In this document: positions 7,916 through 16,586 of the stretch, in pieces
Numbering within the stretch: position 1 is the stretch's first letter
Layout: each line of letters opens with the position of its first letter
NCBI RefSeq assembly: GCF_030247605.1
Contig: NZ_JAOTSB010000024.1
Location: 1-41,379 of the forward strand
From: Acidaminobacter sp.
GTDB lineage: Bacteria; Bacillota; Clostridia; Peptostreptococcales; Acidaminobacteraceae
DNA length: 41,379 nucleotides
Reading direction: 5' to 3'
The notes under the pieces: generated by a model
Seen by the model: the letters and a program-made list of their open reading frames with translations, nothing else
The model's database searches: none
What the model was told of the DNA's origin: nothing
Translations under genes and position numbers: made by a program

Positions 7916-7929
7916 GCACATTTATGTGC
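7916..7929. promoter_or_regulatory. Candidate HxlR operator (perfect inverted repeat)
   Basis: GCACATTTATGTGC is a 6-bp-arm palindrome just before the HxlR ribosome binding site and in the intergenic region shared with ridA. It is placed for autoregulation; binding is inferred. Confidence 0.4.
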
Positions 7930-7948
7930 CCTAATGGAGGAAATTTTT

Positions 7949-8287
7949 ATGCTTGAAGATGAGCATTTTGAAGTCATTAACAATCGAAATTGTGTCATGA
8001 TTTATGCTATGGACATCCTTGGCGGAAAATGGAGATTGCCCATACTTTGGAAATTATACCAAAATAAAACCATGCGTTATAACGAGCTTAAAAGAAGTTT
8101 AGTCGGGATTACAAATATAATGTTGACTCGATCTCTTCAAAGCTTAGAAGAAAATGGTCTCGTCAACAGAGTAGAGTTTAGCCAAATTCCACCACGCGTT
8201 GAATACTCACTAACGGATAGCGGACTGGAACTCGTGCCAGCGTTGGAAGTTATTTATAATTGGGGACAAGATAAAATTTCAACTTAG
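7949..8287 (+). CDS. HxlR-family transcriptional regulator
   Basis: The 112-aa winged-helix protein has the HxlR pattern: NCVMIYAMDILGGKWRLPILW, a recognition helix around MRYNELKRSLVGITNIMLTRSL, and a wing ending in PPRVEYSLTDSG. The single cysteine before the first helix is the conserved position used for redox or electrophile sensing in some relatives (YodB, HypR). The start is set at ATG 7949 because the ATG at 7934 contains the GGAGG motif. It is divergent from ridA-phzF, suggesting control of that pair by a reactive small molecule. Confidence 0.9.
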   Translation: MLEDEHFEVINNRNCVMIYAMDILGGKWRLPILWKLYQNKTMRYNELKRSLVGITNIMLTRSLQSLEENGLVNRVEFSQIPPRVEYSLTDSGLELVPALEVIYNWGQDKIST

Positions 8288-8325
8288 AGTACAGTTTGAA
8301 ATTTTGGGTTAATTGAATACGACAA

Positions 8326-8395
8326 AAGACCATCGGCAAGGACCTAAAGCTTCTCGTGAGAACGCTTTAAGTGACTTTAATCTGCCGATGGTCTT
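8326..8395. terminator. Nested hairpin with ACCATCGGCA arms between convergent genes
   Basis: AAGACCATCGGCA (8326-8338) pairs with TGCCGATGGTCTT (8383-8395), 13 bp perfect. Inside, TAAAGC/GCTTTA (8345-8350/8364-8369) and TTCTC/GAGAA (8351-8355/8358-8362) form stacked inner stems. It lies between the convergent hxlR-like and LacI-like genes, so it probably ends both transcripts, though the T-tracts are short. Confidence 0.65.
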
Positions 8396-8579
8396 CATTA
8401 TTTATACCCTATTCTCCTGAACTTTTTCGCTGACTATACAGTCTTGTCTGTCGCTTTCGTTCTCTGCAATTACTTTGTGGTCTATTCAGCGAATCTAGAG
8501 ATCCATGCTGTATTCATCTGTACCTATTCATCTGTACAAGGTAAGCCGCGCGAAGATGGTGAAGTTATTGTTATTAAGA

Positions 8580-9599
8580 TTATAAGCTTCGCACTGATGT
8601 ACGCTTGATCAACTGACCCTGAAATAGTTTCAGTTCAGGCTCAAAGTCACAATTTTCAATACTCTTTAAAAGCATTTCTACGCCCGTATCCACCATTTCC
8701 ACAATAGGTTGTCTCACTGTGGTCAATGAGTAGGACGGCCATGAGGCAATCGTCACATCATCATAGCCTATAATAGAAACATCGTCAGGTATGTTGAGAC
8801 CTAGATCATGACGAGCAGCATCCATTGCACCTAATGCTAATACATCACCTGAACAAAAAATTGCGTCAGGCCTGTCCTGACTTAGAAGTAATTGTCTAGC
8901 TGTTTTTCTGCCTGTTTCATAATAATACTCACCGCCATACACTACAACGAGATTATCGACGCCCCGTTCCTGAATTCGGTCTCTGAAACCTTTCAGGCGA
9001 TCGTTACTAGATGAAACTTTGTCTCTGCCACCAATAAATGCCAGTCGCTTATGTCCTGTATCTAACAAGTAGTTCGCTACCATTCGCCCTACGTCGACAT
9101 TATCAGAACTTACAGAATTAATATTTATCCCCATCATTTGTCTGTTGAACAGTAAGATCTGGGTCCCTTGTCTTGCACAATCTTCTACTAGTTTAGAAGT
9201 GAATGTTGTTACGGTTATAACCAAACCATCTACCTGGTACTGCAACATCTTGGAAATTACATCATCCAACTCCTGGTCTGTATCAACGTTAAAAAGCAAA
9301 ACTTGCTTGCCTTCTGTCTGCAGTTTTCTCGAAATTAAATCCAAAGTGTATAGTGAAAAATCTTTATTTAACTGAGCTACGATTCCAATAATGTTTGTCC
9401 TTTGAGATGTAAGACTTCGAGCAATTGCATTTGGTTTATATCCCAGTTCTAGAACCGCATTCAAAACCTTATCTCGAGTTTCAGGTTTGACTTTATTTGC
9501 TGATGAAAAAACCCTTGAAACAGTAGGTTGAGAGACACCTGCAATTCGCGCCACATCTTTTGAGGTAATCCTTTGTTTCCCTATGCCAAGATTAACCAT
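8580..9599 (-). CDS. LacI-family transcriptional regulator
   Basis: The protein of about 339 aa has an N-terminal LacI helix-turn-helix and hinge (TSKDVARIAGVSQPTVSRVF, then NAIARSLTS) and a periplasmic-binding-like ligand domain (about residues 60-335). The longest frame starts at ATG 9617, but that codon precedes the GGGGGAGGG motif; the ATG at 9599 follows it. It is the second gene after the creatininase-family enzyme (39 bp gap), so it probably represses its own operon. No clear LacI palindrome was found upstream of that operon. Confidence 0.9.
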   Translation of the reverse strand: MVNLGIGKQRITSKDVARIAGVSQPTVSRVFSSANKVKPETRDKVLNAVLELGYKPNAIARSLTSQRTNIIGIVAQLNKDFSLYTLDLISRKLQTEGKQVLLFNVDTDQELDDVISKMLQYQVDGLVITVTTFTSKLVEDCARQGTQILLFNRQMMGININSVSSDNVDVGRMVANYLLDTGHKRLAFIGGRDKVSSSNDRLKGFRDRIQERGVDNLVVVYGGEYYYETGRKTARQLLLSQDRPDAIFCSGDVLALGAMDAARHDLGLNIPDDVSIIGYDDVTIASWPSYSLTTVRQPIVEMVDTGVEMLLKSIENCDFEPELKLFQGQLIKRTSVRSL

Positions 9600-9638
9600 A
9601 CGCCCTCCCCCATTCATAAGGTTTTGAATGACTTTGTT

Positions 9639-10448
9639 CTACTTAACCGGAGGTACTACACCCACAGGATATCGCTCTTTAATATCCTCAATTATTTTAC
9701 TAATGTAATCTACAGCAGAAGTAACGATCTGCTCACCTTTTTCTGTCGTTGCTCTCGTTGCCCAGCCTATAACACCGCTTTCCAACTCTTTGTATTCAGG
9801 TCTCGCTATTGTTCCTTCAAAGTAGAACATTTGGCCAGGTTTTGGCGTCATGCCAGGAAGGCTCACAAATTCTCTGCTGACCAGCGGTTCTCCTCCATCA
9901 TCCACGGCTTTGCTCATATCTACATATTCAGGGTACATGTACAAAGCTAATGAGGTTTCTGCTTCATCAGCATGTACCATTGGTGTTGAAAGCACCGTCT
10001 GGTTATCTCTAAGCAAATCATACCAGTGACAAGATAATGTAAAGAAACCTTCCAGACCCAATTTATGAACAGCAATCATAGTGGTGGACAGTTGACCATG
10101 AGCAGATAAAATGAAGAATTTCTTATATCCGGTAAATGATGCTGCACGAATAATGTCACACAGCACCCCAATATGAGTTTCATAAGAAAGCGGCAAGTTA
10201 CCGGGCATATACCAGTGGTGGTAAGGATGAGCACCGTACTGCATAAGTGGCAGAAGCATTGCGCCTGTCTTTTCAGCAATGCGTTCTGCTAAACCTTTTG
10301 CATTGTAGGCGTCACTGCCACAAGGACAATGAGGGCCATGCTGCTCAATTGCGCCAATTGGTAAAATTGCGATATCACACTCTTTAACATCTTCCAAAAT
10401 TTCATCTTTTGACAACTGATCCCACCACAAATATTTTCTCTTCAACAT
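9639..10448 (-). CDS. Creatininase-family metal-dependent amidohydrolase
   Basis: The 269-aa protein carries the creatininase fold ligands: GAIEQHGPH followed by SDAYNAKG (Glu, His and Asp metal ligands) and a later HADEAETS glutamate motif. The usual NGHGGN or NGHYEN loop is SAHGQLS: the metal-binding His is kept and the following residues differ, so the substrate is probably not creatinine. The family includes creatininase and MftE-like peptidases, among others. AAGGAG precedes the ATG by 7 nt. Co-transcribed with the LacI regulator. Confidence 0.8.
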   Translation of the reverse strand: MLKRKYLWWDQLSKDEILEDVKECDIAILPIGAIEQHGPHCPCGSDAYNAKGLAERIAEKTGAMLLPLMQYGAHPYHHWYMPGNLPLSYETHIGVLCDIIRAASFTGYKKFFILSAHGQLSTTMIAVHKLGLEGFFTLSCHWYDLLRDNQTVLSTPMVHADEAETSLALYMYPEYVDMSKAVDDGGEPLVSREFVSLPGMTPKPGQMFYFEGTIARPEYKELESGVIGWATRATTEKGEQIVTSAVDYISKIIEDIKERYPVGVVPPVK

Positions 10449-11012
10449 GTCAATTCTCCTTTTTGGTTTTATTATTAAGATAATTTTATTGCTTATGATC
10501 AGATTGAGGACTCTGATATTTTAATAAATTCAGGATTGATTTTTTAAGTGATCTAATGTTTTTTACTAACATCACTGCAGGAGGAAGACCCGTGTTATGA
10601 CCAAAAAAATCATGGTGAAGCTCATTCATTGAGTACAGACACTATTATGTGATTTTTCTTAAACGCTTTTGCGTGTTCTGGTGCTTCTCACAGTTCCATC
10701 ATACAGTTTAGTTTTTTCGGCCACAACGAACACATTTACCACATTATGTAATAATCGTTAGGTGCACTTTTGAATTATCTATATTTTCAGTTATTTTATT
10801 AAGAATCCAGTAATTTCAACGATCAATAACTTTAACTTCTCAGAAAAATGAAACAACAAAATTTCTATCAATAAACTTCTATTATTTTACCTGGCTCAAC
10901 TTGTTGAAAAAACTAAGTTCTTGTATCATGTGGATGATGTAAAAATATTGAATTTCTATTACCTGAATGGATTCATTTATATTACATAATTAATCAATCT
11001 CTCCAAAAAAGG
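10449..11012. other. AT-rich upstream region of the creatininase operon, no gene seen
   Basis: About 560 bp with no supported coding frame on either strand. It presumably holds the promoter of the creatininase-lacI-type operon. I saw no clear LacI-type palindrome, riboswitch or repeat. Confidence 0.5.
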
Positions 11013-11070
11013 AGACCATCGGCAATCTTTAAGCTTCTCGAAGAACGCTTTAAGACGCTGCCGATGGTCT
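11013..11070. terminator. Nested hairpin with ACCATCGGCA arms after the flavin oxidoreductase gene
   Basis: AGACCATCGGCA (11013-11024) pairs with TGCCGATGGTCT (11059-11070), 12 bp perfect. The inside reads TTTAAGCTTCTCGAAGAACGCTTTAA as two further short stems, closely matching the 8326-8395 element. It lies about 100 bp beyond the 3' end of the minus-strand oxidoreductase gene, consistent with a terminator. Confidence 0.65.
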
Positions 11071-11167
11071 TCTCTACTTCAACCAATTCAACTTAACACA
11101 GCCTAGCACATCACAAATTGTCTTGTTTCAAATGGCGAGACATCATAGCTCTTTACAACCACTGAAA

Positions 11168-13117
11168 TTACAGGTCCATAGCCGCATGATGCCCTTGATA
11201 AATGGCCGTTGTAATGGTTGACGCCTTGACGCAGTCTCCAATTTGAGCCACTTCCAGTGCGCTGTCCCAAAGCGCGTTCACGACATCGCGGCGTGGACGC
11301 TGCCCTGCAGCACAAATTATGGTCGTCCCGGGCACCAGTACTTCCCTGCCCTCCAGGTCTAAGCAAGCCAGGCCCTCGGACTGGACACGCACTGCTTTGT
11401 GGCCGGTAAGAACCTTAATGCCGCGCGCCTCGATCTCTCCCAAAAGAAGCGGACGGTGTCGGATATTCGCGTCTGGCGCAAGCTCTGCCCGCATTTCCAC
11501 CAAATGCACCTGTTTGCCCTCACGCGCGAAATGGATCGCCGCCTCGCAGCCCGCCAGGCCGCCGCCGAGCACAACCACCTGATCGCTCACTTCATCCCGG
11601 CGGTGATGCAAGTCATTTACCACAATGACACTGTCTCCATTCAGCCCCGGAATTGGAGGCAGGATAGGCGCGGAACCAGGCGCCAAAAGGATGGCATCCG
11701 CGTTCTCCAGATCCGCGTAAGCCTTCGTCACGACCGTGTTGAGCCTGATTTCCACACCGGCCTCTTCCGCCAGCTTTCCAAGGGTGACGCCCAGCTTGTA
11801 CATCTCGTGCTTGAACGGGATCGCCTGTTCACCCACCAGATTGCCGCCGACCTCATCACCCTTATCACAGAGCACGACCTTGTGTCCTCTGCGCGCAGCC
11901 GTCAGCGCCGCTTGAAGTCCGCCCGGACCGGCGCCTACCACCAGCACCTTCTTCGATTTTGCCGCCGGCAGGATTTCCATGCCGTCCAGCTCCCTCCCTA
12001 TGAGCGGGTTGACTGTACAGCGCCTGGTCGCAGTCATAGCCCGCTCCGCCATACAAGTGAAGCACCTGAGGCAGTGAATGATGTGGTCATCCCGGTTGGT
12101 CATGACCTTCTTTGGCAGCTCAGGATCCGCCAGCAATGCCCTGGCCATTTCAACAATATCCGCCTTGCCGGACGCGACAATCTCTTCCATCATCTCCGGA
12201 TCATTCAGCCCGCCGATGGTCGCAACAGGTACACTCACATGCTTCTTAATCTCCGCCGCCAGATAGACATTGCTCCCATGTGGCAGGAACATGGACGGAT
12301 GGGTCACGCCAAATCCGCGCTGATAAGTGCCCGCCGACACATGAAGCAGGTCAATCCTGGATTCCAGAAGTTTTGCAATTTCAACACCCTCAGAAAGGTC
12401 ATAGCCGCCATCAAACAGCTCTGAGCCGCTCATGCGAAATTCAATGGGAAAGCCGGGACCTACAGCTTTTCGGACGCTGTCCAGAACTTCCTGTGCAAAC
12501 CGCACGCGATTCTCCAGGCTTCCGCCATAGTGATCCGTCCGCTTATTGAAGTAAGGAGACAGGAACTGATTTATCAGCCAACCATGGCCGCCGTGGACCA
12601 TCACCATTTCAAAGCCGGCCCGTTTCGCCAGCGCGGCGCTGGTTCCGTAGGCTTCTACAATTTCCGCGATCATTGCCTCGGTGAGTGCCTGAACTTCAAG
12701 ACCGTCAGGCCGCACCCCTTCGCTTGGACCCCACTGATTGAGCCCCTTTTTCTTATCCTTATCTGTCAAATAGGTGCCGGCATACTGGCCTGAGTGGGAT
12801 AGCTCCACACTGGCAATGGCGCCGTGACGTCTGATGGCATCTGCGGTGTAGGTAAAGCTGGACAGTGCACCCACCGTCTGCAGATCCAAATGATACATAT
12901 GTGACCCTTCCGTTTCCGGATGAACCACCAGCTCACTCACCGTTACGGAAGCGGCGCCGCCTTTGGCTCTAAGTTCGTAAAAGGCTGTGGATGCGCGCCC
13001 GATCGTGCAGTCCGCTGTGATGTCTGTGCCACCCATAGGCGCTCCAAACATGCGGTTTCTGAAATGCACGTTTCCTATTTGAATAGGTTTACAAAGATTA
13101 GGATACTTTCTGATCAT
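11168..13117 (-). CDS. NADH:flavin oxidoreductase (old yellow enzyme fused to FAD/NAD domain)
   Basis: The 649-aa protein has the 2,4-dienoyl-CoA-reductase/BaiCD architecture: an FMN TIM barrel (about 1-340, with HGGHGWLINQFLSPYFNKRTD), an Fe-S cysteine cluster, and an FAD/NAD(P)-binding part with GAGPGGLQAA and GGGLAGCEAA. The cysteines are C349, C352, C355 and C367 (CX2CX2CX11C); the E. coli enzyme has CX2CX3CX11C, so one spacing differs. Such enzymes reduce C=C bonds of enoates or enoyl-CoA in anaerobes. AAGGAGGG lies 8 nt before the ATG. Divergent from a PadR regulator, its probable controller. Confidence 0.88.
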   Translation of the reverse strand: MIRKYPNLCKPIQIGNVHFRNRMFGAPMGGTDITADCTIGRASTAFYELRAKGGAASVTVSELVVHPETEGSHMYHLDLQTVGALSSFTYTADAIRRHGAIASVELSHSGQYAGTYLTDKDKKKGLNQWGPSEGVRPDGLEVQALTEAMIAEIVEAYGTSAALAKRAGFEMVMVHGGHGWLINQFLSPYFNKRTDHYGGSLENRVRFAQEVLDSVRKAVGPGFPIEFRMSGSELFDGGYDLSEGVEIAKLLESRIDLLHVSAGTYQRGFGVTHPSMFLPHGSNVYLAAEIKKHVSVPVATIGGLNDPEMMEEIVASGKADIVEMARALLADPELPKKVMTNRDDHIIHCLRCFTCMAERAMTATRRCTVNPLIGRELDGMEILPAAKSKKVLVVGAGPGGLQAALTAARRGHKVVLCDKGDEVGGNLVGEQAIPFKHEMYKLGVTLGKLAEEAGVEIRLNTVVTKAYADLENADAILLAPGSAPILPPIPGLNGDSVIVVNDLHHRRDEVSDQVVVLGGGLAGCEAAIHFAREGKQVHLVEMRAELAPDANIRHRPLLLGEIEARGIKVLTGHKAVRVQSEGLACLDLEGREVLVPGTTIICAAGQRPRRDVVNALWDSALEVAQIGDCVKASTITTAIYQGHHAAMDL

Positions 13118-13162
13118 GATGAATGCCCTCCTTGATTCTGATTAAGTTGTACCATAGCCACA

Positions 13163-13257
13163 TTAAACATGTCAATATTTATATGTTTAACTATACCTGT
13201 TTTATTTAATCCCTATTGCATAACATGTCTGCTTGTCAACGTCAATACGCTATGTTA
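13163..13257. promoter_or_regulatory. Candidate PadR operators between divergent genes
   Basis: TTAAACAT (13163-13170) and ATGTTTAA (13183-13190) form perfect 8-bp arms with a 12-bp spacer. A weaker TAACAT/ATGTTA pair lies at 13221-13226/13252-13257. PadR regulators commonly bind ATGT/ACAT inverted repeats, and this spacer separates the PadR gene from its likely target. Confidence 0.5.
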
Positions 13258-13335
13258 AGGTAATCTTGTAGCCTGAATCTGCTGATCTGCAGCGGCTCGA
13301 AATCATCAATAATTCATGGATATCGAGGGATTCTT

Positions 13336-13905
13336 ATGAGAACATTGAAATTTGCTGTACTGGGCCTATTGAATCGCAGACCCATGACCGGATATGAGAT
13401 TGGCAAGGAATTTGATTATGAGCTGGGCCAGTTCTGGAATGCCAAGCACAGTCAAATTTATCCCGAGCTGAAAAAACTGCTGGACGAAGGCCTTGTTGTC
13501 TTCGATATTGAAATCAGCGGCGATATTCTGGAAAAAAAGCGATATACCATCACTGAAAAAGGTCAGCTGGAGCTGCTCAAATGGCTTCACAAGGATGAGC
13601 CTGTGGAAAAAACGCCAAAAGACATTTTTCGTCTGAGGATGTACTTCAGCAACAACCTGGATCTGGAATCCCGAATTCACCTGTTGGAAAGCCAATTGAT
13701 CCAGCACAAGAAGCGCTTGTCGATTCTTAACAAAACCATGGAACAATACCAGGGTGGTGTCCCGCCTCATGATACAGACCGCTTTGGAGACTTTATTGTG
13801 CTGGAAAGCGCTATTCTGAGGGAAGAATACGTCATTAAGTGGATTGATAAATGTATGGGCTACTGCAAGGCTGCGCTGGAAAAGGAACAGGGTAAGGCAA
13901 AATAA
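13336..13905 (+). CDS. PadR-family transcriptional regulator (long, virulence-activator-like C-terminus)
   Basis: The 189-aa protein has a PadR winged helix (about residues 1-85; FAVLGLLNRRPMTGYEIGKE, then FWNAKHSQIYPELKKLLDEGLV) and a helical C-terminal dimerisation arm (about 95-180) of the Vir_act_alpha_C type. GAGGG stands 6 nt before the ATG. The divergent orientation with the flavin oxidoreductase suggests it represses that gene until its substrate, perhaps a phenolic or enoate acid, is present. The ligand is inferred only from family habit. Confidence 0.88.
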   Translation: MRTLKFAVLGLLNRRPMTGYEIGKEFDYELGQFWNAKHSQIYPELKKLLDEGLVVFDIEISGDILEKKRYTITEKGQLELLKWLHKDEPVEKTPKDIFRLRMYFSNNLDLESRIHLLESQLIQHKKRLSILNKTMEQYQGGVPPHDTDRFGDFIVLESAILREEYVIKWIDKCMGYCKAALEKEQGKAK

Positions 13906-13941
13906 GGCAGTTCGTTGCACGTCCATCGGCACAAAAAAGAG

Positions 13942-13980
13942 AAAACGCTCGAAACCACTTTTGAAGGTTAAGAGCGTTTT
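13942..13980 (+). terminator. Intrinsic terminator of the padR gene
   Basis: AAAACGCTC (13942-13950) pairs with GAGCGTTTT (13972-13980), followed by TGTTTATTTT. It begins about 35 bp past the padR stop. A one-mismatch copy of the 10-mer (TCCATCGGCA) sits just before it. Confidence 0.75.
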
Positions 13981-14076
13981 TGTTTATTTTACTCAACTCA
14001 CTTGCCGATCAGGCTGCACTTATAATTCATATTCCTCCAAGCAAAATCGCGAAATAATGTTCTTCTGTATCAGACC

Positions 14077-14844
14077 TTATTCAACGTATGCCACTGGGCA
14101 AATACTAATGCATTTCCCGCAGGTATCTGCCATTTCCAAAGGTGTGCTTGCCGTCATCAGCGACTGATTTTTGTTGAGTTCATCCTGACAATCAAACTTC
14201 TTGAATGATTCAGTCTCAAGTGCTTGAACAGGGCATATTTTCAAACAAAGTGAACAAGATCCATTTTTCATATATAAGCATTTATTTTCAATTGGTTTTA
14301 TGTTCGCCTGTAACGGCGCAGAGGTGATCACCGTACAAAAGCGTCCGGCGGAGCCCTTTTCTGTGATCAGCAATCTGTTCAGACCAAATGCACCCAAACC
14401 TGCAATCGCTGCCGCGCTCCGATGGGACCACATTGATTTCAAATCCTTTTGATCATAGGTATGTGTTGCCTGTATCGTTTTTGTTGAATAGCCACGTTTT
14501 GTCAAATAGTCGGCCACCGCTTGATTCATCTTGTCGAAATGCCGATTGATTTCCTGATAGGCTTCCGACCATAAAAAAGAACCATTCACCACCGTTAGAG
14601 GTTCCATTGCAACTGCTTTTGTGAAAGGCACGAAATAGCTGATCACACTTTTAGCATCCGGCAGCAATTCTGCAGGGTTTAGATGCCAATCACCAATGAT
14701 CTCTTTGAGTTTTGAATATCGCTCATCTTCAGCTGATGAAAAGCCAATGATGGGACTTCTGAATAAGTCAGGTCGATTAAGTTCGTTTAAGCTGTCGATG
14801 ATTCTGTGTTCTATACTTTTTTCTAGACTTTCACTCGCTCGCAT
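14077..14844 (-). CDS. Short QueG-like protein with two 4Fe-4S motifs
   Basis: The 255-aa protein has a C-terminal double-cluster domain: CX7CX2CX3CP (CLYMKNGSCSLCLKICP) and, near the end, CGKCISICPVAYVE. A middle segment (AAAIAGLGAFGLNRLLIT) matches the epoxyqueuosine-reductase/reductive-dehalogenase-like family. QueG itself is about 350-380 aa with a cobalamin-binding region; this protein is about 100 residues shorter, so I do not call it QueG although a queuosine-precursor operon lies 6 kb away. It is probably a cytoplasmic Fe-S redox protein. AGAGAGG precedes the ATG. Confidence 0.75.
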   Translation of the reverse strand: MRASESLEKSIEHRIIDSLNELNRPDLFRSPIIGFSSAEDERYSKLKEIIGDWHLNPAELLPDAKSVISYFVPFTKAVAMEPLTVVNGSFLWSEAYQEINRHFDKMNQAVADYLTKRGYSTKTIQATHTYDQKDLKSMWSHRSAAAIAGLGAFGLNRLLITEKGSAGRFCTVITSAPLQANIKPIENKCLYMKNGSCSLCLKICPVQALETESFKKFDCQDELNKNQSLMTASTPLEMADTCGKCISICPVAYVE

Positions 14845-14963
14845 AAGACAAACCTCTCTGTGATACTCATTGTATTTTTGTTAAGTACATGATACAACAA
14901 TATTGACATGAAGTAAACGTAGGAATCCCCGCCGCCGGCTGACAAGCTTTAAGTATAAGATCA

Positions 14964-14991
14964 TTCACAATAATTAAAAATCAGATATAAT
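14964..14991 (+). promoter_or_regulatory. Probable vegetative promoter of the SLH/M23 gene
   Basis: TTCACA (14964-14969), a 16-bp spacer and a perfect TATAAT (14986-14991), about 48 bp before the start codon. Confidence 0.5.
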
Positions 14992-15038
14992 AACACTAAA
15001 AATGTACTGTGAATACCGTTTCGAAAGGAGCACATTAA

Positions 15039-16517
15039 ATGTTATATAAATATAGAAACCCAATATTCAATTTGCTTCTGGCAATTGCGATTATTGCCGG
15101 ATCCACTTTGACCCTTGGAGCACCTTCCTTTGCCGCAACTTTTAGCGATATCGAGAACCACTGGGCAAAATCCTATGTAGAAAAGGTTACAACTTACAAC
15201 GCTGTAGCCGGCTATCCGGATGGTTCATTCAAACCTAATGACAGCGTTAAAAGAATAGAATTTATCGCGATTGTCGTCAATTCACAAGGGGTTGATGTTC
15301 GAGCGCCATTACACGATGAGTACTGGGGACAACCCTACATTGAAGCGGCACTTGAAGGTGGCCTTATCCGCTCGAATGAATACGGGACTATGGATAAATC
15401 AACCTTCAACAACAACATATCGAGAGAAGAAATGGCCAGTATCGTTGTCAATGCGTATAATAAATCAGGAGTCTCAGTGGATCCTTTAGTCCTAAACGAA
15501 GCAAGCACAAGATTAAGCGACCTGGGGACAGTATCCCCAGGTTATTACGAGAATGCAGTTGCCTCTGTTGCCCTGGATTTCATATCAGGTTATACTGACG
15601 GAACCTTTGCGCCCAAACACTATGCCAGCAGGGCGGAGGCTGCAGTATTGTCTTATAAACTGCTCGTAAAACTGGGCATTATTACAGACCTCAAGCTTCC
15701 CCTGAATATCGTGCTTTCAAAAACCACTTTAAAACAGGGCGATTTATTAAAAATCTCTTTATTTCACGCAGCGAGCGCTTCTGAAATAGCTCTGGTTCAA
15801 GACTTGTATCCAAATTTTAAATGGTATGATCAAAACAGTGTGATCCAAGGGTATATCCCAACCAACTACAGTACAATACCAGGCAGATATAGTCTTAAAT
15901 TTACCGATTCTGAAACCGGTATCAAATTATCAAAGGATATTGAAATCATTGCTAGGGAATTCAGAGTCCAAAAACTAACAGTGGATCCCAATATTGAAGC
16001 CAGCACGCGAAATGATAATGCCTATGCTGAATATAACAAATACTTTATCCCTTCACGGGAACTGTCCTCACCTGTAAAGTATTATACAAAAAGCTTTATC
16101 TTGCCAACCATCGGCAGACTTTCCACTGAATTTGGTGAGTCTCGCACTGTCAACGGCGCTCTAACGAATTACAGACACTCAGGCATAGACATTGCTGCGC
16201 CTCGAAGCGCTGAAGTACTATCCACCAACACAGGCAAAGTGACGCTTTCCATGCCTCTGATCTTAACGGGCAACAGTATTGTTATTGACCACGGTGAAGG
16301 GCTGTTCAGTGTTTACTTTCATCTTGATAAATTATTTGTTTCCGAAGGTGAACTTGTAGAACGCGGACAGTTAATTGGAACCGTTGGTTCAACCGGTTTT
16401 TCTACTGGTCCACACCTCCATTTCACGATGTCTTATTATCAGTTTAATATCGAACCGGGCTATATACTCTATGATAGAAGCATTACCAAGGATAATTATC
16501 TGGAGCTCATGAAGTGA
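15039..16517 (+). CDS. Secreted SLH-domain M23-family peptidoglycan endopeptidase
   Basis: The 492-aa protein has a signal peptide (about 1-33, ending in FAA), three S-layer-homology repeats (about 34-78, 85-135, 150-210; each with GYPDGSFKP- or GYTDGTFAP-type motifs), a linker of about 140 residues and a C-terminal M23/LytM domain. Zinc ligands are visible as HSGIDIAAP and HLHF. SLH repeats bind pyruvylated secondary wall polymers, so the enzyme is anchored on the wall and cuts peptide crosslinks. GAAAGGAG precedes the ATG. Single-gene transcript with its own promoter and terminator. An exact ACCATCGGCA lies inside. Confidence 0.9.
   Translation: MLYKYRNPIFNLLLAIAIIAGSTLTLGAPSFAATFSDIENHWAKSYVEKVTTYNAVAGYPDGSFKPNDSVKRIEFIAIVVNSQGVDVRAPLHDEYWGQPYIEAALEGGLIRSNEYGTMDKSTFNNNISREEMASIVVNAYNKSGVSVDPLVLNEASTRLSDLGTVSPGYYENAVASVALDFISGYTDGTFAPKHYASRAEAAVLSYKLLVKLGIITDLKLPLNIVLSKTTLKQGDLLKISLFHAASASEIALVQDLYPNFKWYDQNSVIQGYIPTNYSTIPGRYSLKFTDSETGIKLSKDIEIIAREFRVQKLTVDPNIEASTRNDNAYAEYNKYFIPSRELSSPVKYYTKSFILPTIGRLSTEFGESRTVNGALTNYRHSGIDIAAPRSAEVLSTNTGKVTLSMPLILTGNSIVIDHGEGLFSVYFHLDKLFVSEGELVERGQLIGTVGSTGFSTGPHLHFTMSYYQFNIEPGYILYDRSITKDNYLELMK
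16107..16116 (+). repeat. ACCATCGGCA copy inside the SLH/M23 gene
   Basis: Exact 10-mer, read in frame as Thr-Ile-Gly plus the first base of Arg (LPTIGRLS). Confidence 0.85.
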
Positions 16518-16530
16518 TAGTTTAGGAACA

Positions 16531-16567
16531 AAAAAAGATCATGACTTCGCAGTCATGGTCCTTTTTT
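16531..16567 (+). terminator. Intrinsic terminator after the SLH/M23 gene
   Basis: A-rich arm plus CATGACT (16540-16546) pairs with AGTCATG (16551-16557) across a TCGC tetraloop, ending in CCTTTTTTG. The A-run on the left makes it bidirectional, serving the convergent ATPase gene as well. Confidence 0.85.
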
Positions 16568-16586
16568 GTTGTTCATTTCACATATC

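Noticed and set aside
10594..10630. Tiny plus-strand frame MTKKIMVKLIH
   Set aside because: Only 11 codons, with a poorly spaced ribosome site and no context.
11399..12424. Long plus-strand frame of 341 codons
   Set aside because: It is antisense to the flavin oxidoreductase gene, low-complexity in composition, and has no family motif.
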